Origin: an uncultured Blautia sp.
Lineage (GTDB): Bacteria > Bacillota > Clostridia > Lachnospirales > Lachnospiraceae
Reading direction: 5' to 3'
DNA: 29,589 bases
NCBI GenBank assembly: GCA_900547615.1
Contig: URHH01000023.1
Span: 1-29,589 of the forward strand
Part shown: positions 5,810 through 14,974 of the stretch, in pieces
How the letters are laid out: every line of letters begins with the position of its first letter
Position numbering within the stretch: the stretch's first letter is position 1
The notes under the pieces: generated by a model
Told to the model about the DNA's origin: nothing
The model's input: only the letters and a program-made list of their open reading frames with translations
The model's database searches: none
Position numbers and translations under genes: made by a program

Positions 5810-8800
5810 ATGAAGAATCATACTCTCGGAATTGACATTGGTTCCACCACTGTCAAAATTGCAGTCCTTGATAAAAATGAAACTCTGCTTTTTGCAGATT
5901 ATGAACGGCATTTTGCGAATATTCAGGAAACACTGGCAAACCTGCTCCAGAAAGCTTACGACCAGCTTGGGGAGCTTTCTCTTTGCCCGGTTATCACCGG
6001 CTCCGGCGGTCTTACCCTTGCCAATCATCTGGATATTCCCTTTGTTCAGGAGGTTATTGCCGTATCTACCTCTTTGGAACACCTTGCGCCTAAAACGGAT
6101 GTGGCAATTGAACTTGGCGGTGAAGACGCAAAAATCATTTATTTTGAAAACGGAAATATCGAACAGCGTATGAACGGAATCTGTGCAGGCGGAACAGGTT
6201 CTTTTATTGACCAGATGGCATCTCTGCTTCAGAGTGATGCTTCCGGCTTAAATGAATATGCAAAACATTACAAAGCCCTTTACCCTATTGCTGCGCGATG
6301 CGGTGTTTTTGCAAAAACGGACATTCAGCCCCTTATTAATGATGGAGCAACAAAGGAAGACCTTTCCGCTTCCATTTTCCAGGCAGTGGTAAACCAGACC
6401 ATTTCCGGCCTTGCCTGTGGAAAACCAATCCGCGGACATGTTGCTTTTCTGGGCGGTCCTCTTCATTTTCTTTCAGAGCTGAAAGCAGCATTTATCCGTA
6501 CTTTAAAGCTTGATGAGGAGCACACCATTGTGCCGGAAAACTCCCATCTTTTTGCTGCTATTGGTTCTGCCTTAAACGCAAAAGAAGATGCTGCGTCTGT
6601 GTCTCTCACAGACTTAAAAGAACGCCTTCGTCAAACGATTCAGCTTGATTTTGAAGTGGAGCGTATGGAACCGCTCTTTGAGACGGAGGAAGCTTACACG
6701 GCTTTCCACAAACGCCAGAGCCAATATCAGGTAAAAACTGCAGAACTTTCCACATATAAAGGCAACTGCTATCTCGGTATTGATGCAGGCTCTACCACAA
6801 CAAAGACAGCGCTTGTAGGAGAGGACGGCTCTCTTCTTTACTCTTTTTACAGCAACAATAATGGAAATCCTTTAAAAACTACCATACGCTCCATTCAGGA
6901 GATTTACAGCCTCCTTCCAGAGGACGCGCACATTGCCTACTCCTGTTCAACCGGATACGGAGAAGCCCTTATTAAGGCTGCACTTCTTCTTGACGAGGGA
7001 GAGGTGGAGACAGTTTCTCATTACTACGCGGCTGCATTTTTTGACCCGGAGGTTGACTGTATTCTTGATATTGGCGGTCAGGACATGAAGTGCATCAAAA
7101 TAAAGGACAATACCGTAGACAGCGTACAGCTTAACGAAGCCTGCTCCTCAGGCTGCGGCTCCTTTATTGAAACCTTTGCAAAATCCTTAAATTACAGTGT
7201 GGAGGACTTTGCAAAAGCAGCTCTTTTTGCGAAAAATCCCATTGACCTCGGAACACGCTGCACTGTGTTTATGAACTCCAAAGTAAAACAGGCCCAAAAG
7301 GAAGGGGCTGAAGTTTCTGATATTTCCGCAGGGCTTGCATACTCTGTCATCAAAAATGCCCTATACAAGGTAATCAAAGTTTCCGATGCCTCTGAACTCG
7401 GACGTCACATTGTTGTGCAGGGCGGAACTTTTTACAATGATGCTGTTCTTCGGAGCTTCGAAAAAATCGCAGACTGTGAAGCGATCCGACCGGATATTGC
7501 AGGAATTATGGGTGCTTTCGGCGCTGCCTTAATCGCGAGAGAACGATACGAAGAAGGCACAGAAACAACCATGCTTTCCATACAGAAAATCAATGAGCTG
7601 AAATACACAACCTCTATTGCAAACTGCAAGGGCTGTACAAACAGCTGCCGATTGACAATCAACAAATTTACAGGAGGACGCCAGTTTGTGAGCGGAAACC
7701 GCTGCGAACGCGGAATCGGTAAAGAAAAGAACAAAGATAATATCCCGAACCTTTATGAATATAAATACAAACGGCTTTTTTCTTACCATCCGCTCACTGC
7801 CGATAAGGCAGAACGCGGAAAAGTAGGAATCCCCCGCGTATTAAATATGTTTGAAAATTATCCGTTCTGGTTTACCTTTTTCACAGAACTGAAATACGAG
7901 GTTGTGTTATCTCCTACTTCCACCAGAAAGCTGTACGAACTTGGTATCGAATCCATTCCAAGTGAATCAGAATGCTACCCGGCAAAGCTTGCCCACGGCC
8001 ACGTTACCTGGCTTTTGAAAAACGGAGTAAAATTTATTTTTTACCCCTGCATTCCTTACGAAAGAAATGAGTTCCCGGACGCAGTCAATCATTACAACTG
8101 TCCAATCGTTACTTCTTATGCGGAGAACATCAAAAACAATGTGGACGAGTTAAACGATCCTTCCGTTGATTTCCGGAATCCGTTCCTTGCCTTTACTTCT
8201 GAGGAAATCCTCACCGAGCGTCTTGTAGCGGAATTTAAGGATATTCCGGCAGATGAAGTAAAAGCTGCAGCACACAAAGCCTGGGAAGAGCTTGCTTCTG
8301 CAAGAAAAGATGTACAGAAAAAGGGCGAAGAAACACTGAAATATATGGAAGAAACAGGACGAAGAGGTATTGTTCTTGCAGGAAGACCGTACCATATCGA
8401 CCCGGAAATCCACCACGGCATTCCAAGCCTTATTAACAGCTACGGCATTGCTGTCCTGACAGAGGATTCCGTATCTCACCTTGTTCCCGTTGAGCGTCCG
8501 ATCCGTGTAAATGACCAGTGGATGTACCATTCCCGCCTTTATGCAGCCGCAAACTTTGTAAAAACAAGGGAGGATCTCGACCTGATTCAGTTAAACTCCT
8601 TTGGCTGCGGCCTCGACGCGGTGACAACGGACGAGGTATCCGAAATTCTCTCCGGAAGCGGCAAAATTTACACCTGTCTCAAAATTGACGAGGTGAATAA
8701 TCTTGGTGCTGCCAAAATCAGGATCCGCTCTCTTCTTGCCGCACTTCGGGCAAAAGAGGCACAGAAACGCACCAGGACCATTCAGCCGTCCTCCATTGAA

Positions 8801-10060
8801 AAGGTATCCTTCACAAAGGAAATGCGAAAAGACTTTACGATTTTATGTCCGCAGATGTCTCCATTCCATTTCAGCTTTATCCAGGCTGCCTTTAACACCT
8901 GCGGCTACCATTTTGAGGTGCTTCCAAACGATAATAAAGAAGCGGTAAACACAGGCTTAAAATACGTAAATAACGACGCCTGCTATCCTTCCCTCATTGT
9001 CGTTGGACAGATTATGGACGCGCTCCTCTCCGGAAAATACGACTTAAACAGGACGGCTGTCATTATGTCTCAGACAGGAGGCGGCCTCTGCTCCCGTGCT
9101 TCCAACTACATAGCTTTTATCAGAAGAGCGCTGAAAAAAGCAGGAATGGAACAGATTCCCGTTATCTCTGTCAATTTGAGCGGTCTTGAGAAAAATCCCG
9201 GCTTTAAGCTGACTCTGCCATTGGTCAAGAGAATCTGCTACGGCGGCGTATTTGGAGATATTCTTATGAAGTGCGTGTACAGAATGCGTCCGTACGAGCT
9301 GGAAAAAGGCATTGTAAACAGGAAATATAAAATCTGGGAGCAGAGATGCATCGCCTTTCTTACCGGCAGTTCCATAAGCCACAGCCAGTTTAAAAAGATA
9401 TGCCGGGAAATGGTCCACGATTTTGATACCATTCCGATCAGCGATGAAAAGAAACCGCGCGTGGGAATTGTAGGCGAAATCCTTGTAAAATTCCTTCCGG
9501 CTGCAAATAATCACCTTGCAGATCTTCTGGAGGAAGAAGGCGCAGAAGCTGTTGTTCCTGACCTGATCGACTTTTTATGCTACTGCTTCTACAATCAAAA
9601 TTTCAAAGTGGAAAATCTGGGATTTAAAAAATCAAAGGCAACTATTGGAAACTGGGGAATCAAGCTCATTGAATATATGAGAAAATCAGCCAACGAGGCG
9701 CTTTCCCAGAGCCGCCATTTCACTCCGTCCGCTGACATTACAGATCTGGCAAAAATGGCATCTCCTATTGTATCACCCGGCAATCAGACTGGTGAAGGCT
9801 GGTTCCTTACAGGAGAGATGATGGAACTGCTTCACGGGGGCGTTCCAAATATTGTGTGTATTCAGCCTTTTGGATGCCTTCCAAACCACATTGTAGGAAA
9901 AGGCGTTATTAAAGAAATCCGACGGACACACCCGGAGGCAAACATTGTAGCTATTGATTATGACCCTGGTGCAAGTGAGGTAAACCAGTTAAACAGAATT
10001 AAGCTGATGCTTTCCACTGCACAGAAAAATCTGAATAAAGAGTCTGAAAAAGACGCATAA
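5810..10060 (+). CDS. 2-hydroxyacyl-CoA dehydratase activase-like protein, double ASKHA ATPase with DUF2229 and dehydratase-like C-terminus
   Basis: This 1416-residue protein belongs to the long BadF/BadG/HgdC-type family of Firmicutes. ASKHA domain 1 is at about 5-255 (GIDIGSTTVKIAVLD; GICAGGTGSFIDQMAS at 123-138). ASKHA domain 2 is at about 321-577 (LGIDAGSTTTKTALV; EACSSGCGSF at 443-452, whose cysteines match the bridging iron-sulfur site of HgdC). A cysteine cluster CKGCTNSC lies at 606-613. DUF2229 starts near 671 (KVGIPRVLNMFENYPFW). The C-terminal half resembles dehydratase subunits, with CIQPFGCLPNHIVGKG from about 1350. Short activases use ATP to push an electron into radical dehydratases; the job of the long fused form is not known to me. 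It stands alone, with no dehydratase genes beside it. AGGAGG lies 13 bases before the ATG, a rather long spacing. Length is normal for the family. Confidence 0.9.
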   Translation: MKNHTLGIDIGSTTVKIAVLDKNETLLFADYERHFANIQETLANLLQKAYDQLGELSLCPVITGSGGLTLANHLDIPFVQEVIAVSTSLEHLAPKTDVAIELGGEDAKIIYFENGNIEQRMNGICAGGTGSFIDQMASLLQSDASGLNEYAKHYKALYPIAARCGVFAKTDIQPLINDGATKEDLSASIFQAVVNQTISGLACGKPIRGHVAFLGGPLHFLSELKAAFIRTLKLDEEHTIVPENSHLFAAIGSALNAKEDAASVSLTDLKERLRQTIQLDFEVERMEPLFETEEAYTAFHKRQSQYQVKTAELSTYKGNCYLGIDAGSTTTKTALVGEDGSLLYSFYSNNNGNPLKTTIRSIQEIYSLLPEDAHIAYSCSTGYGEALIKAALLLDEGEVETVSHYYAAAFFDPEVDCILDIGGQDMKCIKIKDNTVDSVQLNEACSSGCGSFIETFAKSLNYSVEDFAKAALFAKNPIDLGTRCTVFMNSKVKQAQKEGAEVSDISAGLAYSVIKNALYKVIKVSDASELGRHIVVQGGTFYNDAVLRSFEKIADCEAIRPDIAGIMGAFGAALIARERYEEGTETTMLSIQKINELKYTTSIANCKGCTNSCRLTINKFTGGRQFVSGNRCERGIGKEKNKDNIPNLYEYKYKRLFSYHPLTADKAERGKVGIPRVLNMFENYPFWFTFFTELKYEVVLSPTSTRKLYELGIESIPSESECYPAKLAHGHVTWLLKNGVKFIFYPCIPYERNEFPDAVNHYNCPIVTSYAENIKNNVDELNDPSVDFRNPFLAFTSEEILTERLVAEFKDIPADEVKAAAHKAWEELASARKDVQKKGEETLKYMEETGRRGIVLAGRPYHIDPEIHHGIPSLINSYGIAVLTEDSVSHLVPVERPIRVNDQWMYHSRLYAAANFVKTREDLDLIQLNSFGCGLDAVTTDEVSEILSGSGKIYTCLKIDEVNNLGAAKIRIRSLLAALRAKEAQKRTRTIQPSSIEKVSFTKEMRKDFTILCPQMSPFHFSFIQAAFNTCGYHFEVLPNDNKEAVNTGLKYVNNDACYPSLIVVGQIMDALLSGKYDLNRTAVIMSQTGGGLCSRASNYIAFIRRALKKAGMEQIPVISVNLSGLEKNPGFKLTLPLVKRICYGGVFGDILMKCVYRMRPYELEKGIVNRKYKIWEQRCIAFLTGSSISHSQFKKICREMVHDFDTIPISDEKKPRVGIVGEILVKFLPAANNHLADLLEEEGAEAVVPDLIDFLCYCFYNQNFKVENLGFKKSKATIGNWGIKLIEYMRKSANEALSQSRHFTPSADITDLAKMASPIVSPGNQTGEGWFLTGEMMELLHGGVPNIVCIQPFGCLPNHIVGKGVIKEIRRTHPEANIVAIDYDPGASEVNQLNRIKLMLSTAQKNLNKESEKDA

Positions 10061-10070
10061 CTCCATAGAC

Positions 10071-10110
10071 AAAGAGAAGGAAAACCGCAAGGATTTTCCT
10101 TCTCTTTTGC
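10071..10110. terminator. Bidirectional stem-loop terminator between convergent units
   Basis: A perfect 14-bp stem (AAAGAGAAGGAAAA at 10071-10084 with its complement at 10094-10107) is extended by CC/GG, with one bulged A, around a GCAA tetraloop. It lies 10 bases after the activase stop and a few bases after the malL stop on the other strand. T-runs are short on both sides, but the stem is strong and symmetrical. Confidence 0.85.
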
Positions 10111-10116
10111 TATATC

Positions 10117-11739
10117 TTATTTTATTTTTATAAAAGCCTCATAGGGACGAAGAACCTTTCCTTCCTCCTCTTTATAATTGTGGATCAGAGTTTCTGCTCC
10201 CTCCCACTCTTTTAAAAGAGGACACGGCACTTCTTTTTCTGTAAAGTTTCCTGCCACAAGAAGCTTCTTTCCCTTGTATTCCCTCTCGTAAACAAAAACA
10301 TTTTCATCTTCCTCGAGAAGGAGACGGAATCCGCCCTCTGTAAGAATCTCATATTCTTTTCGAAGGGCAATGAGTTTTTTATAATAATGGAATACGGAAT
10401 CTGGATTTTTCAGCTCTTCTTCCGCGTTAATCTCTGTGTAATTCGGGTTTACCCCAAGCCACGGCGTTCCCTCTGTAAAGCCTGCATTTTTTCCGGCGCT
10501 CCACTGCATGGGAGTTCTTGCGTTATCTCGTCCCTTTGCATAGATGGACTCCATAATATCCGCTTCTTTATATCCTTTTGCCAGACGTTCCCTGTACATA
10601 TTTCGGATTTCAATATCCTGATACTGAGAAATATCTTCAAAGCGCACATTTGTCATGCCAAGCTCTTCTCCCTGGTAAACGTACGGCGTTCCCTGCATTC
10701 CGTGGAGAATCGTTGCAAGCATTTTTGCAGACTCCGCTCTGTATTCCTTGTCATTTCCCCATCTTGACACAATACGGGGAAGGTCGTGGTTGTCCCAGAA
10801 AAGACTGTTCCAGCCGCAGTTATAAAGCTCGTTCTGCCATTTTGCGAGATTTTTTTTCAGCTTCACAAGAGAGAGCGGGCATACGTCCCATTTTTCTTTT
10901 CCTTCCTCCTGATCCAGCATCATATGTTCAAACTGGAATACCATAGAAAACTCGCTTCCATCCGGATTACTGTAAAGCTTCGCTCTCTCTGTATCTGCGC
11001 CCCAGGCTTCTCCCACTGTAATGAGATCTCCCTTCTGGAAGGTTTCCTTACTTAATTCCCGGATAAATTCATGAAGGCGGGGACCGTTATTTGTAATCTT
11101 CAAATCCGGCTCTTTTGCAATCTGATCAATGACATCAAGTCGGAAGCCGCCGACACCTTTTTCCATCCACCAGAGGATCATATCATAGATTTCTCTTCGA
11201 AGCTTTGGATTTTCCCAGTTTAAATCCGGCTGTTTCACGGAAAACTGGTGAAAATAATACTGGTTCAGCTCCGGAACCCACTCCCAGGCAGGTCCTCCGA
11301 ACACAGAGCCCATATCGTTTGGAAGAGTTCCTTCTTTGCCATCTCGCCACACATAATAATCGTGATAAGGATTTTCCCTGCTTTTTTTTGCCTCCCGGAA
11401 CCAGAAATGTTCATCAGAAGAATGATTTAAAACAAGGTCCATAATAATGCGGATATTTCTTTTTTTCGCTTCCCGGATCAGTTCTTCCATGTCTCCGATG
11501 TTTCCAAACATAGGGTCAATGTCCTGATAATCGGAAATATCATAACCGTTGTCGTCCTGCGGAGATTTGCATACAGGAGAAAGCCAGATGGCATCAATCC
11601 CCAGTTCCTCCAGGTAATCCAGCTTTGTAATAATTCCTCTTATATCTCCGATTCCGTCCCCGTTGCTGTCCATAAAGCTTCGCGGGTAAATCTGGTAGAC
11701 TACTGCGTTTTTCCACCATTTTCTTCCTTCGCTTTTCAT
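10117..11739 (-). CDS. malL: GH13_31 alpha-glucosidase (oligo-1,6-glucosidase type)
   Basis: A 540-residue cytoplasmic glycoside hydrolase without a signal peptide. The four GH13 regions are intact: DLVLNH (101-106); GFRLDVID with nucleophile D202; ITVGEAW with acid/base E244; WDNHD with D319. The residue after the nucleophile is valine (V203). In this subfamily, Val there goes with oligo-1,6-glucosidase activity and Ala/Thr with alpha-1,4 maltase activity. The expected role is therefore removal of alpha-1,6-linked glucose (isomaltose, panose, limit dextrin stubs), perhaps with some alpha-1,4 activity. Length is normal (about 540-560). It is the last gene of the maltodextrin operon, 15 bases after the previous stop, with AGAGGG upstream of the ATG. 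Confidence 0.93.
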   Translation of the reverse strand: MKSEGRKWWKNAVVYQIYPRSFMDSNGDGIGDIRGIITKLDYLEELGIDAIWLSPVCKSPQDDNGYDISDYQDIDPMFGNIGDMEELIREAKKRNIRIIMDLVLNHSSDEHFWFREAKKSRENPYHDYYVWRDGKEGTLPNDMGSVFGGPAWEWVPELNQYYFHQFSVKQPDLNWENPKLRREIYDMILWWMEKGVGGFRLDVIDQIAKEPDLKITNNGPRLHEFIRELSKETFQKGDLITVGEAWGADTERAKLYSNPDGSEFSMVFQFEHMMLDQEEGKEKWDVCPLSLVKLKKNLAKWQNELYNCGWNSLFWDNHDLPRIVSRWGNDKEYRAESAKMLATILHGMQGTPYVYQGEELGMTNVRFEDISQYQDIEIRNMYRERLAKGYKEADIMESIYAKGRDNARTPMQWSAGKNAGFTEGTPWLGVNPNYTEINAEEELKNPDSVFHYYKKLIALRKEYEILTEGGFRLLLEEDENVFVYEREYKGKKLLVAGNFTEKEVPCPLLKEWEGAETLIHNYKEEEGKVLRPYEAFIKIK

Positions 11740-11754
11740 ATTTACATCCCTCTC

Positions 11755-13506
11755 TTATATTCTGCGAATCAGTGTTCCATCTGGAGCAAGTTTTCCATTT
11801 TCATATCCTCTTGCAAAGAGAATTTCTCCCCCATCCAGTGTATCAACAGACTCTTTTGTACAATTTAAAACTACCTGAATCTTATTTCCCGCATCGTCCA
11901 GTTTAATATACTCCACACAGCGTTTTTCTCTGTATGTATCCGGGAAATGGAAATAAAGGCTCTTAAAAGTTTTTTCTGATTTTCTAAGAGAAATCAGTTT
12001 TTTCATTTCTTCCAGACGCTTTCTGTTTTCCTCAGAATCCATTTCATCCCACGGCATACAGCGCCTGCAGTCCGGATCGTGTCCTCCTTCCATTGCAATT
12101 TCCGTTCCGTAATAAATACAGGGACTTCCAGGCATGGTAAAAAGAACCGCCAACTGCTGATAAAAGACGTTCAGATTTTTTAATCGATTCATCAGACGCT
12201 CTGTATCGTGAGAATCCAGAAGATTAAACAAAACATTGTTGCACTGCTGCATATACATGGTGTAACAACGGTTTACCATATATTCAAAATCCTCTTTTGT
12301 ACTTTCCTTATCAAGGAAAAAGTCATGGATTCCGCTCATAAGAGGATAATTCATAACGGAATCGTATTCATCTCCCATAAGCCACTGGCTTGCATCGTGC
12401 CAGATTTCTCCCAAAAGATAAATATCCGGTTTTAAAGATTTTACCCTCTCCCTTACACGTTTTAAGAAGCGGTGGGATACCTCATTTCCCACATCAAATC
12501 GGATGCCGTCAATATCAAAATCACGAATCCAGCTTTCGCAAATATCAGAGAAATACTGAATGACTTCTTCATTATTTGTATTTAATTTCGGCATATATTC
12601 ATTAAATGCAAAGGAATAAAATCTTCCGTCTCTTGTATCTCCCTGCTTTTTTAAGACATTCCAGTCGTGAATCATAAACCAGTCTGCAAACTCAGATTTT
12701 TCTCCTTTTTTCTCCACATCAAGCCACTGAGCAAAACGCCTTCCACAGTGATTAAACACAGCGTCCACCATTACCCGGATACCAAGTTCATGGGCTTCTT
12801 TTACAAGAAGTGCAAACTCTTCATTATCTCCAAAATAAGGGTCTATTTTTGTGTAGTCTCTTGTATCATATTTATGGTTAGACTCTGCTTCCATAATGGG
12901 ATTTAAGTAGATTCCATTAATACCGAGCTCTTTTAAATATGAAAGACGCTTTCTGATTCCTGCAAGATTTCCGCCGAATCGCTCCTGGTTTGTAACAGGA
13001 CCTGTGCGCCAGGGAAGAATATCCTCCCCGTTTTTCTCCGGCGTTCCGTTACAGAAACGGTCTGGAAAAATCTGATACCACACCGTATCGTTTACCCAGT
13101 CCGGAGTTACGTTTATATCTGCCTGATTCATCCAGGGCACAATAAAACACTGAAGCATACGCCCTTCCATGTGAAGCTGCTCTTCCTTTAAAAAGCCGTC
13201 CTCAAAGTAATACCACACTTCTTTATCTGTATGAAGTTCAAAATAATACTTACATCTTTTATACGGTGGAACAAGTGTGGTTGTCCACCATATCTGATGC
13301 TTTAAGCGCTTTTTATAACAGATTTCTTCCCTTTTTCCAACCCATTTTTCATTGCCGCCGAGAATTCCGGCTTCGAATGGATCTCCCTGATGAAGAAACA
13401 CGCGCTTTACATCATATCCTGTTTTTAAATTGATAATCAGCTCCCTCTCATTACAGGGATAGCTCATCTGCTCTGATGTTTTATGATAAACTCCTGCAAA
13501 TTCCAT
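11755..13506 (-). CDS. GH13_20 neopullulanase / cyclomaltodextrinase / maltogenic amylase-type enzyme
   Basis: A 583-residue protein with an N-terminal CBM34-like beta domain (about 1-125), then a GH13 barrel starting VWYQIFPDRFCNG (142-154). Catalytic regions: VDAVFNH (247-253); GIRFDVGNEV with nucleophile D338; LLGEIWH with acid/base E367; LLDSHDTERL with D434. The MPKLN signature (305-309) is typical of the GH13_20 group. These enzymes hydrolyse cyclodextrins, short maltodextrins and pullulan, often with transglycosylation. No signal peptide, so it acts inside the cell on imported or stored glucans. The gap from malQ is 10 bases; the ribosome site is weak, so coupling to malQ translation is likely. 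Exact preference within the group cannot be told from motifs. Confidence 0.9.
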   Translation of the reverse strand: MEFAGVYHKTSEQMSYPCNERELIINLKTGYDVKRVFLHQGDPFEAGILGGNEKWVGKREEICYKKRLKHQIWWTTTLVPPYKRCKYYFELHTDKEVWYYFEDGFLKEEQLHMEGRMLQCFIVPWMNQADINVTPDWVNDTVWYQIFPDRFCNGTPEKNGEDILPWRTGPVTNQERFGGNLAGIRKRLSYLKELGINGIYLNPIMEAESNHKYDTRDYTKIDPYFGDNEEFALLVKEAHELGIRVMVDAVFNHCGRRFAQWLDVEKKGEKSEFADWFMIHDWNVLKKQGDTRDGRFYSFAFNEYMPKLNTNNEEVIQYFSDICESWIRDFDIDGIRFDVGNEVSHRFLKRVRERVKSLKPDIYLLGEIWHDASQWLMGDEYDSVMNYPLMSGIHDFFLDKESTKEDFEYMVNRCYTMYMQQCNNVLFNLLDSHDTERLMNRLKNLNVFYQQLAVLFTMPGSPCIYYGTEIAMEGGHDPDCRRCMPWDEMDSEENRKRLEEMKKLISLRKSEKTFKSLYFHFPDTYREKRCVEYIKLDDAGNKIQVVLNCTKESVDTLDGGEILFARGYENGKLAPDGTLIRRI

Positions 13507-13516
13507 CTGCTGTCTC

Positions 13517-14962
13517 TTACCTTTCTGTCATCTGCTTCTTATATTTATAAAGCTCCTCTGCCAGACGCTTCATGTCTGTCATTCTCCATTCCCAGTTGGG
13601 ACTTCCCACAGTTCCCGGCGTATTTAAGTGCGCCTCTTTTCCAAGCCCCAGAATATCCGCCGCCGGAATAATGGCATACTCTGCTCTGCTTCTCCATGTA
13701 TAGGCAAGAAGCCTGTCTTTTACAGAACCTGTTTTAATTCCCTGTTTTTTAAGGAAACGACGAATTTTTCTCTTTGCTGCGCAGGACATTTTCCCATACC
13801 ATTCCATAATGGTATCGTTGTCATGGGTTCCTGTATAAATAATGAGATTTTCTTTTTCCTCAAAAGTATCTCTTGCATATTTTCCTTTTGTGTCTATGGA
13901 GAACTGGAGAATCTTCATTCCCTTTAATCCATAATGATCTTTTAAGGTAAGTACCTCCGGACGTAAATCTCCAAGGTCTTCTGCCACAAGATGAGCCTCC
14001 GGCACTTCTCTTTTTAAAGTATCCAGCACCTCGTAGCCCGGCGCTTCTATCCACTCTCCCTCCACTGCCGTTGGGCAGGAAGCCGGGATTTTCCAAAAAG
14101 TATCAAAAGCACGAAAATGGTCAATACGAATCAAATCAAAAAGCCGGCTGTTATATCCGATACGCTTTACCCAGAAATCGTATCCTGTTTTTTTCAGATA
14201 CTCCCAGTCGTAAACCGGATTTCCCCATCTCTGTCCTACTGCACTGAAATAATCCGGCGGAACGCCTGCAATAAAAGTTGGTCTGCCATCTGCACCAAGG
14301 AGGAAGTTTTCTTTGCCTGCCCATACATCAACAGAATCAATTCCCACATAAAAAGGAACATCTCCCATAATGCGAATCCCGTTTTTATTTGCATATTCCT
14401 TTATCTTTTTCCACTGGCAAAGAAATACATACTGTAAAAACATATGATAGGAAGCCTCTTTTTCTGTTTCTTCTGATAAAGCTTCTCCCTTCCAGTTTTT
14501 ATGCTCTTCTCTCCACTCATTCCAGCAGCGGTTTTCATTTTCTTTTTTTAAAGCGCGGAATACTCCATAGGAACGCACCCATTCCTCAGAAATAAACTCA
14601 TGATATTCCTCTGTCTCCTGAAAATTTTCAAAGGCTTCTCTTAAATATCCTTCTTTCCATGCCCGTACTTTTTCATATTCCACTTTTTTTGCATTTTCAA
14701 GATGAGAAGGAGGAAGCTCTTTTAAAAGCCCTTCTTCATACAGAAGCTCTAAACTTATATAAAGCTCGTCTCCTGCACAGGAGGAATAAGGCTGATAAGG
14801 GGAATTTCCATATCCAAGAGGATTCATAGGCAAAACCTGCCAGATTTTTACTCCTGCTTCCTTTAAAATATCAAGAAATGTATACGTTTCTTTTCCCAGC
14901 TCTCCTACTCCCGTCCGAGACGGGAGAGAAGAAACCGGCATTAAAATTCCAGTTTCTCTCAT
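13517..14962 (-). CDS. malQ: 4-alpha-glucanotransferase (amylomaltase, GH77)
   Basis: A 481-residue GH77 enzyme, of normal length for the short bacterial MalQ type. Characteristic blocks are SLPSRTGVGELG near the N-terminus, GNSPYQPYSS, and the catalytic set: RIDHFRAF with nucleophile D281, LVAEDLG with acid/base E328, and GTHDNDT with D381. It moves maltosyl and longer glucan units between chains, releasing glucose and making longer chains that glycogen phosphorylase can use. The ATG at 14962 is preferred because AAGAGG lies 8 bases upstream; an in-frame GTG nine bases earlier would sit on that site. It begins 12 bases after the glgP stop in the same operon. Confidence 0.95.
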   Translation of the reverse strand: MRETGILMPVSSLPSRTGVGELGKETYTFLDILKEAGVKIWQVLPMNPLGYGNSPYQPYSSCAGDELYISLELLYEEGLLKELPPSHLENAKKVEYEKVRAWKEGYLREAFENFQETEEYHEFISEEWVRSYGVFRALKKENENRCWNEWREEHKNWKGEALSEETEKEASYHMFLQYVFLCQWKKIKEYANKNGIRIMGDVPFYVGIDSVDVWAGKENFLLGADGRPTFIAGVPPDYFSAVGQRWGNPVYDWEYLKKTGYDFWVKRIGYNSRLFDLIRIDHFRAFDTFWKIPASCPTAVEGEWIEAPGYEVLDTLKREVPEAHLVAEDLGDLRPEVLTLKDHYGLKGMKILQFSIDTKGKYARDTFEEKENLIIYTGTHDNDTIMEWYGKMSCAAKRKIRRFLKKQGIKTGSVKDRLLAYTWRSRAEYAIIPAADILGLGKEAHLNTPGTVGSPNWEWRMTDMKRLAEELYKYKKQMTER

Positions 14963-14974
14963 AGTCCACACCTC

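Noticed and set aside
9044..9514. 156-codon minus-strand reading frame inside the activase
   Set aside because: Antisense shadow of a conserved domain; no ribosome site or family resemblance.
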